Below are positions 62,720 to 64,000 of a stretch of 64,000 bases of DNA, piece by piece. A program made the position numbers and the translations under genes. The stretch covers positions 4,774,001 through 4,838,000 of the forward strand of contig NZ_CP155079.2 in assembly GCF_039634365.2 (NCBI RefSeq), given 5' to 3'. Origin of the DNA: Mucilaginibacter sp. PAMB04168 (lineage in GTDB: Bacteria; Bacteroidota; Bacteroidia; Sphingobacteriales; Sphingobacteriaceae). Under the pieces are notes generated by a model. The model was given only the letters and a program-made list of their open reading frames with translations, was not told the origin of the DNA and did no database searches. The first letter of the stretch is position 1. Each line of letters opens with the position of its first letter.

Positions 62720-64000
62720 TTACTTTACTTGTAAAGCAATATTTTCGCGGTTACTGTGGATAGTTTTAATCCATAGCACTTTGCTATTTTTATCATAATA
62801 CCAGCCCGATGCATTTTGCAATGCATCAGCATCGCCGGCTTGTTTAATTGCCTGTCCGTTCTCGGTCACGCTGTTAGGCGCGGCTGTATCCCAACGTATT
62901 TTGGCTACATAAGCATGGCTGCCAGGAATAAACTTACCTTGCGGCTTATTAACCGTCAAAGTATATCCACTTGCTGTTAAGGCGCTGCTGATATGCGTTT
63001 GGCTATAATCACCTTGCTTATATTTTAGGCTTAGTCCGTCATCCTCATACAAATCAAAGCTCGATGCGGCTGATGGGAATATATCCAGCGTAATCACATC
63101 GGTAGCTTTTGCATCCATGTAATTCATTTCAGGCTGCATAGGGATAATGCTACCCGCTTTCACGTACAACGGCAACTTATCAAGCGGTGTTACTACATGA
63201 ATGTATTGCTTGCCGGTATAAGTCTGCCCGGTCCAGTAATCTACCCAATTACCCTCGGGCAAATAAACGGTGCGGGTTTGGGCACCTTTAACCGTAACAG
63301 GGCAAACCATCATATTGTTGCCAAACAGGTACTGGTCGCCAATATCATACACATTAGGGTCGCTTTGATAATTTAACACCAAGGCGCGCATTAAAGGCAT
63401 GCCTGTTTCATACTGATTATGTGCACTGCTATAGATGTAAGGTGTTAAACGGTAGCGCAGCTGGTCATACTTTTTAAAGTTAGCCAAACCTTCGGCTCCA
63501 TAGTTCCAGGGTTCTTTATAACCCGGATGATCCATACCAAACACCATAGCCACCGGACTAAACATACCAAACTGCACCCAGCGGATATACAACTCAGGGT
63601 CGGCCGCATGCTCAAAACCGCCCATACAGTGCGACCAGTAGCCCACGCCAGATAAACCAACATTTAAACCTGCTTTAATAACCGGTGCAAAGTATTGCCA
63701 TTCGCTTGGCCAGTCGCCGGCAAAAATGTATGGGTAACGTTGTATACCTGCATAACCTTCGCGGGTTTGGTTAACACCTCTAAAACCATTAAGCTCCTGA
63801 AACTTCAGATAAGGTGCTTTCGCATAAGCAATAGGAAACACATTATGCAGCTTCTCAATCTCTTTACCGGTTGGCCCAACTTTGTCACTTTCATTTGCCA
63901 GGTGACCAAAGGCGCTACCTTCATCAGTCTTTAGCATTTTAGCACCTATGGATGCAACCCGCATAACACCATTGTTCCACCACCAATCGGTGGCTTTCTG
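62720..64000 (-). CDS. GH31 family glycoside hydrolase, partial (5' end beyond window)
   Basis: The last 427 residues of a GH31 alpha-glycosidase; the frame is open to the window edge, where TDWWWNNGVMRVASIG continues into the barrel, so the Met near 63964 is internal. LKTDEGSAFG carries the likely nucleophile Asp and FAGDWPSEW the acid/base Asp. YWSHCMGGFE and WVQFGMFSPVAMVFGM are typical barrel segments. The C-terminal beta domains follow, with WVDYWTGQTYTG and YVKAGSIIPMQP and a DUF5110-like end (DLYEDDGLSLKYKQGDYSQT). Activity may be alpha-xylosidase, alpha-glucosidase or alpha-galactosidase. Convergent with the GH43-GH28 operon. Confidence 0.88.
   Translation of the reverse strand, partial: QKATDWWWNNGVMRVASIGAKMLKTDEGSAFGHLANESDKVGPTGKEIEKLHNVFPIAYAKAPYLKFQELNGFRGVNQTREGYAGIQRYPYIFAGDWPSEWQYFAPVIKAGLNVGLSGVGYWSHCMGGFEHAADPELYIRWVQFGMFSPVAMVFGMDHPGYKEPWNYGAEGLANFKKYDQLRYRLTPYIYSSAHNQYETGMPLMRALVLNYQSDPNVYDIGDQYLFGNNMMVCPVTVKGAQTRTVYLPEGNWVDYWTGQTYTGKQYIHVVTPLDKLPLYVKAGSIIPMQPEMNYMDAKATDVITLDIFPSAASSFDLYEDDGLSLKYKQGDYSQTHISSALTASGYTLTVNKPQGKFIPGSHAYVAKIRWDTAAPNSVTENGQAIKQAGDADALQNASGWYYDKNSKVLWIKTIHSNRENIALQVK

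Overview
The window is about 64 kb of chromosome from a Bacteroidota bacterium, most likely a Sphingobacteriaceae member of the Mucilaginibacter/Pedobacter type. The grounds are a CrtD-type carotenoid desaturase, a large stock of pectin and hemicellulose CAZymes, a single-chain glycine dehydrogenase, AsmA and DUF1835 proteins, few Shine-Dalgarno sites, and repeated TAnnTTTG boxes (the Bacteroidota -7 promoter element) just upstream of starts. The genus is an inference. I saw no tRNA, rRNA, CRISPR array, insertion sequence or prophage.

Layout. 1-3.4 kb (minus): a carotenoid/lipid operon with crtD, an alpha/beta hydrolase and two tandem PlsC-type acyltransferases, the last cut by the window edge. 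3.5-11.8 kb: a PfpI/DJ-1 protein, a LysR regulator, a GT87 membrane glycosyltransferase, a PL4 rhamnogalacturonan lyase, rarA, two GNAT acetyltransferases and a small lipoprotein. 11.9-18.4 kb: four peptidase genes (M28 and M61 overlapping, M14 and rhomboid abutting) and a DUF1835 protein. 18.5-28.6 kb: housekeeping genes (dipeptide epimerase, MFS exporter, NlpC/P60 lipoprotein, exonuclease III, Dabb protein), a two-component system, two apparently damaged small genes (a 2H phosphoesterase and a frameshifted DUF1801 protein) and a PfkB kinase. 28.6-33.6 kb: AsmA-like protein, MarR-GNAT fusion and a PL22-like oligogalacturonate lyase. 33.8-39.2 kb: a probable surface-glycan locus with an ABC exporter, two tandem GT2-like paralogues and a DUF5672-glycosyltransferase fusion. 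39.4-48.3 kb: gcvP, a SulP anion transporter, a metallophosphoesterase, a membrane-anchored patatin and a 69-residue protein.

48.4-64 kb is a glycan-degradation cluster. The minus-strand series runs GH2 -> rhaM -> GH106 -> GH115 -> GH51. Divergent from it are GH43 -> GH28, followed by a convergent GH31 that runs off the right edge. Together these could strip rhamnose, galactose, arabinose, glucuronate and galacturonate from rhamnogalacturonan I or rhamnose/glucuronate-capped arabinogalactan. No SusC/SusD pair or dedicated regulator lies in the window, so uptake genes may lie past the right edge. The PL4 and PL22-like lyases, far away in the same window, fit the same diet.

Limits: all family calls come from reading motifs by eye. 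Substrates of glycosidases, glycosyltransferases and transporters are inferred, and promoters and terminators are pattern matches.
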